64,000 nucleotides of DNA from Nemania diffusa (taxonomy: Eukaryota; Ascomycota; Sordariomycetes; Xylariales; Xylariaceae), in assembly GCA_038501195.1 (NCBI GenBank), contig JBBPUQ010000005.1, forward strand, positions 1,240,001 through 1,304,000, given 5' to 3'. Under the pieces are notes generated by a model. The model saw nothing but the letters and a program-made list of their open reading frames with translations, had not been told where the DNA came from and searched no databases. Numbering within the stretch: the first letter of the stretch is position 1; each line of letters opens with the position of its first letter. The translations under genes and the position numbers were made by a program. Shown here piece by piece: positions 58,904 to 64,000 of the stretch.

Positions 58904-61900
58904 TATACTTTTTAAAAGCTTTAAAAAAATATTAGCAATAGTATTTTTTAAATTTAAATAATATATAATTATAAAATAATAATAGCTTATAAATTTTATT
59001 TATTTTATTTATTAAAAGTTTAATATTTTTTTTATATTAAAATATTTTAAAACTATATAGTTTATTAAAACTATAAAAAAATGTTATATATTTATAAGTT
59101 TTATTTTTTAATATAAAAGCTTTTTTATAATTATTAATATTTTTTTATTGTATATTTTATAATTAAGTTTTATATTATGAAATATTTCTAAAAAAAAAAC
59201 TATTAGTTTTTATAAATTTTTTAAACTGTTTTTTTAAAATAATATATTTAATGTTATATTATTAAAAAAGTTAGTTTTTATTATAGTTTTAATATTATAA
59301 AAAAAGTAATATAAAATAAATATATTTATTAAAACTATTTATAAAGCTTTAAATATTTTTTAATATTTTAAAGTTTATTAAAATATTATATTAATATATA
59401 TAAAGTTAATAAATAGTTTTATAATTTATTTATATTTTTTTATAAATTTTTTATAAAAGTTATAAAAATTTAAAAATAACTATATTTTTTTAAAATATAT
59501 TTTTTTTTTTTTGTTATAAAATAAATTTTAATAATATATAATTTTTATTTTATTAAAATTAACTTTTATTTTATATATTTTTATAATAAACTTTAAAAAC
59601 TTAGTTTTTATTATATAAAATTTGTATTTTTTAAAATTAATTTATAATTTAGCTTTTTTTAAATAAGTTAATATTTTGTTAATATAATATTTATATTTTA
59701 ATTTATTATTAAAATAAATTAATATATTATTAATATATATTATATAAAAAATATTTAAATAATTTTTTAATATATTGTTTATATAGTATTAAAATATTGC
59801 AAATTTATTTATTAATTTAAATAAAAGTATTTTAAATTAATAAGTTTTATATTTTATTTAAAAAGCTGTTAATAATTTATTTTTTTTAAATATTTAAATA
59901 TAATAAAAAGTTTACTAAATATTTATTTTTATATAAACTTTAGTTTAAAATATTTTAATTAAAGTTTTATTAATTAAAAGTAAAAAATATTTATTTTTTT
60001 AAATAATTAAATTTAGTTTTTTATAGTTTATATATAATTATAAAAAACTGTTTTTTTTTTTTATAAATAAAACTAGTACTATTTATAGCGCTATTATTAA
60101 TTTAATAAAGTTTTTTGTTAAATTGTTGCTAATATATTTTTGATATATTTTTGCTTTTTTTAATAATATTTTATATAATATATTATATTTTAAAAAAGCT
60201 TTAAAAAATCTATTAATAATAATTTAATAGTTAATATTTAAATAATATAAAAAAAAGTTATTTAAAGTTGCTTTATTAAATATATCGAAATATTTATAAT
60301 ATTTTTTTAGTACTAAATATAATATTATTTTTATTAATTTTTTTTTATTTTTTATTAATTTTTTATACTTTTTTTAAAAAATTATCTAATTTAATTTATA
60401 TAGTAAAATTATATTATATAAAATAATATTTTTTTGTTTTATTATTATATTAAATTTAGTTATATTAATAATATTAATTTAAATTAGTTAATATTTATAT
60501 TATTTAATTGCGTTTTTTTATAATTAATATAAGCTATATTAGTTATATTTTATTTTTAATTTATAATTTTTATGTTTTTTTTTTATAAAAATATATAAGT
60601 TTAAATTATTTTTATAAACTTTTTTTTATAATATATATTTTATATGTTATACTTTTTGTTATAAATAGTTTTTGTTTATATTAAAACTAGTTTATAAAAA
60701 ATACAAAATTAAAATAAATAGTTAAAAAATAACTAAAAATTTTTCTTTTTATATAATTTTTATTTATTTTTTTAATGCTTAAATTTATTAATATAAAAGC
60801 AAACTTTTTTAAATTTAATTTTTATATTTTTTTTGTTTTATTTTTTTTTTAATATATTTAGTTTATTTATTTGTTTTTTTTTTTTTTGTTTTTTATATTT
60901 ATTAATTTTTATTAATAATTTATATTTTGTTAATAGTTAAAGTTAATAATTAAATCTTTTATATTATTTATTAAAATTTTAAAAGTTTAATATTTTAGTT
61001 TTTAATTATTAAAAAACAATAGTTTTTTTTTTTATTATTTATTAAAATGTTATAATAGTTTAAGTATTTTTTTTTTATAATAATATTATATTTTATATTT
61101 ATTATTAATAAAAATATATTTAAAATTGTTTTATTTTATATATAAAAATATATTTTTAAAACAGTATTAATAATTTATATAGTTTTTTTATTATAATTTA
61201 TTATTTAAAATAATATAAATTTTATAATTGTTTTAAATTTTAAATACTTTAGAATTTTTATAATAAAATTTAATTTAATTAACAAATATATATTTGTTTT
61301 TATATTAATTAATATTTTTATTAATAAAGTAAGTTTATTATTTATTATTATATAATTTATAAAAAAAAAGTTTTTTTTTAATAGCTTTTATAAAAAATTA
61401 AATAATATTTTTTTATATTTATTTATATTTAATATTAATATATAAGTTTATTTAAAATAAAAGTTTAGTTATTTTAAGTAATATTTTTTAGCTTTTTTTT
61501 TAATATCGTTTATATTTATTTAAATTTTATAGTTTAAATAAAAATAATATTAATATAAATTATATTAAATTGTTTAAAGTTAAATTTACAAAAATATTTA
61601 TTATTTTTATATTTTTAATTATAATATATAAAATATTGTTTTTATAAAATTAAAACTTTTGTTTAATTAAATAAAGCTTTAATATAAATATAATAACTAT
61701 TTAAAGCTATATTTAAAATTAAAATATTTAAATATTTTATATTACTATTTTAATATAAATTTAAATTTATAAGTTTTTTTTTTTTTTTAAGTTTTAAGTT
61801 TTTTTTCTACTTAGTTATTTTTAAAAAGTTTTTTTTTTATTATATTTTTTAAGCAATAAAATTTTTATACTATTAGTAATTATATATTTAAATATAGTTA

Positions 61901-63453
61901 TAAAAATTAATAAATATTATTTGTTTATTATATAGCTTTTTAATATATAATTTGTTAATTTGTTTTAATAATTTATTATATAGATTTTTTTTAAAATTTA
62001 TAAAATTAATTTAAGTTATTTTAGTTTATTTAATAAACTTTATATTAAATTATATAAATTTATTAAAGTTTTATATTTTAAAGTTTTAATATTTAATTTA
62101 TACTTTTTTATATTTATTAAAATTATAGTAATAAATAAACAAATAGTTTAAAACTTTAGTATTAGTTTTTAAAATAAGTTTTTTTTTATAATTATTTATA
62201 ATAAATGTTATAATATTTTTAAAAATAAAATTTTTTATTTAGTTAATAATATAGTTGATTTTTTTTAAATTTTAATTATAATAGTTAATATTTTTAATTA
62301 GTTTATTTTTTAATAATATAAACTAATATTTAAATCAAATTTTAGTTTTATTTTTTACTAGCTTATTATTAATAAATATAAATAAATTAGCTACTTTTGT
62401 TAAAAGTTTTTTTTTTTTTTTTATAACTATAAAAGCTTTATTAATAGTTTTAAAACTAAAAATATTTTTATATTTTTATTTTTGTTATTAAATTATATTA
62501 ATAAAAATTAAATTAATAATAAAAATAACTAATATAAACTTTAAAACTATAGTTGCTATAGCTATAATTTAGTTTTAAAAAACTTCAATTTAACTTTTTA
62601 AATTTATAATTTTTTTTTTATAAATATTTATAGCTTTATAAAATATAGCGTTTTTAAAATTAACTTTTTAATAAATTATATTTACTTTTTATTATTTAGT
62701 TTTTTTTTTTAGTTTAATTATTTAAATATATAAAAAATAAATATTTTATTTAAAAAAATTTGTTATATTTTTAAACTTTTTTATAGTTTTTTAAACAATG
62801 TTTAATTATAAAATATAATATTTAAATTTTTAATATATTGCTTTTTTATAAGTATTTATTATTGTTTAAAATTATTTAAAAGTTATTAGTTTGTTATATT
62901 TAAACTATACTTTTTTTTTGTTTTTAATAAAAAAAATAAAAACTATTTAAAAAGTTTTATTTTAAACAGCAAAATATTTAATATTAATTATTATTTTTTC
63001 AACTATATTATTATATATAATTTCGTTAATAACTATATATTGCTATTATTTGTTATATTTTTTAAAATTTTTATAAATAAATTAAAACTTTTTGTAAATA
63101 TTAAAAAAAAAAAGTTTTTTATTGTTAAAAATGTTATAATAAAATTTATTATTATTATTTATAATATATTTTATAATATAAATATATTTTATATAATTTT
63201 TAAATAAACTTTAAAAGTTTTAAAATTATTAATATAATTTATTTTGTTTATAATTTATTTATATTTATAAAGCAAGCTTTATTAGTTTATTTTTAATAAA
63301 CTATATTTATTATTTAGTTTTTTTATAATTAGTAATAAATATATTATTATTAAAAGTTAGTTATATTATTTTAATATATTAAAATTAATCAATTTATGTA
63401 AAAGTTTTTAAAAATTTATTGTTTTTTTAAATAATTAAAATAAACTTTAGTTT

Positions 63454-63763
63454 TATAATAGATGTAATATTAGCAATAAATTCAAAAATTAAATAATATT
63501 ATATATTTTAAAAAAAAAACTAAAATTAAAAAAACTAAAAAATAAACTTAACTTTTTTAGTTAAATTAATATATTTATATAAATGTTTTTTTATTTATTA
63601 TTTTTACTTTTTTGTATTTATTATTTTATTTAACTTTTAGTAAATTTATTGTTTTAAATAAACAATAAAATTTATTTAATTATTTTAGTTATTTATTAGC
63701 TATACTATATATACTAACTATTTTTAAAATTTATTTATTTAAATATAAATATAATTTATAACA
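63454..63763 (-). repeat. Right LTR of the outer element
   Basis: 310 bases, starting TATAATAGATGTAATATTAG and ending ATTTATAACA; the intact CA end is preserved here, while the left copy has TA. Confidence 0.85.
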
Positions 63764-64000
63764 TTAAATATATTTTTTTTTAATATATTAATATTATAAT
63801 TTATATATTTATTTTATTTAATATTATAAAGTTATAATATTTTAATTTTTTATAAAATTTTTTATATAGCAGCTTTTATAATATTAATAAAGTTTATATT
63901 TAAAAAAGTTATTAAAACTTTTTTATTATTTTTAAAACTAATGTTTTAAATTATAATAATATTTTTAAAATTAATATTTTTTTTATATAAAATTTTATTT
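63764..64000. other. AT-rich flank right of the outer element
   Basis: Starts with the right target copy TTAAA and continues as degraded AT-rich DNA to the window end. Nothing further is recognised. Confidence 0.6.

Larger units (their letters stand above)
48521..63763 (-). mobile_element. Outer RIP-mutated LTR retrotransposon, interrupted by an inner element
   Basis: Two 310-base LTRs begin TG/TA and end TA/CA. The flanking 5-mers are CTAAA (48516-48520) and TTAAA (63764-63768), a target duplication with one C/T change. Without the inner insertion and its extra target copy the element is about 7.1 kb, a normal size. A T-rich tract (48831-48839) directly after the left LTR would be the polypurine tract if the element points left, and the plus strand of the body is T-rich; both favour minus orientation. 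No protein can be read after RIP, so Copia versus Gypsy is undecided. Confidence 0.85.
39750..64000. other. Extreme AT-rich, RIP-degraded repeat domain
   Basis: From about 39.75 kb to the window end G and C are scarce and TpA steps abound; the change from ordinary DNA happens within about 50 bases. No intact coding frame exists. Paired LTR copies inside the block differ by C/T and G/A transitions, as expected from repeat-induced point mutation in Pezizomycotina. Such blocks are usually heterochromatic (H3K9me3, DNA methylation) and form centromeres, subtelomeres or dispersed isochores. No telomere repeat is seen here. Confidence 0.9.

Noticed and set aside
58725..58961. Plus-strand open frame of 78 codons in the AT-rich block
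   Set aside because: It has no ATG at its start, consists of Ile/Leu/Lys/Phe/Asn from AT-rich codons, and lies inside the degraded outer retrotransposon.

Overview
The window is nuclear DNA of a filamentous ascomycete (Pezizomycotina; the gene set looks Sordariomycete-like, but I cannot name the genus). The grounds are short 50-280 bp GT-AG introns, fungal-specific families (2EXR proteins, the IEC3 subunit of INO80, bifunctional HIS7, Vps62-type proteins), and a 24 kb block of almost pure A/T that carries the signature of repeat-induced point mutation (RIP). Coordinates 1 to about 39.7 kb are ordinary gene-bearing DNA. From about 39.75 kb to the end there is no intact gene.

Left to right, the gene-bearing part holds: a BUD2-like RasGAP (+), a cyclophilin-40 CPR6 (-), a frameshifted F-box/ankyrin-type pseudogene (+), a BTB-like protein with a Pro-Glu-rich tail (+), a secreted CE1 acetylxylan esterase (+), a GNAT acetyltransferase (+), a Vps62-type membrane protein (+), a nine-exon sugar transporter (+), a 2EXR protein (+), an endosulfine/Igo1-type PP2A inhibitor (+), a MYG1 nuclease (-), IEC3 of the INO80 remodeller (+), the SPOUT arginine methyltransferase SFM1 (+, with an 18-nt micro-exon), a TFIIIC tau55-like subunit (-), HIS7 (+, divergent from TFIIIC, with a perfect Gcn4/CPC1 site upstream), and ornithine decarboxylase antizyme (-). 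The antizyme can only be read through a +1 ribosomal frameshift at a UCC-UGA site, and a perfect 7-bp inverted repeat encloses that site. Most of these are single housekeeping genes. I see no biosynthetic cluster.

At 38.96-39.69 kb a Ser/Thr-rich single-pass membrane protein ORF lies against the AT-rich block and has lost, or lacks, its start.

The AT-rich block contains a readable nested transposon structure. An outer LTR element (310-bp LTRs at 48521-48830 and 63454-63763; 5-bp target duplication CTAAA/TTAAA) is interrupted by an inner LTR element (266-bp LTRs at 49513-49778 and 57355-57620; perfect target duplication ATTGT). Within each LTR pair the copies differ almost only by C/T and G/A transitions, as RIP predicts. 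The block also holds a perfect 60-bp inverted repeat (42546-42690), a 40-bp minisatellite, a direct repeat and a TA microsatellite. Such a block could be a centromere flank, a subtelomere or an AT isochore; the window alone does not decide.
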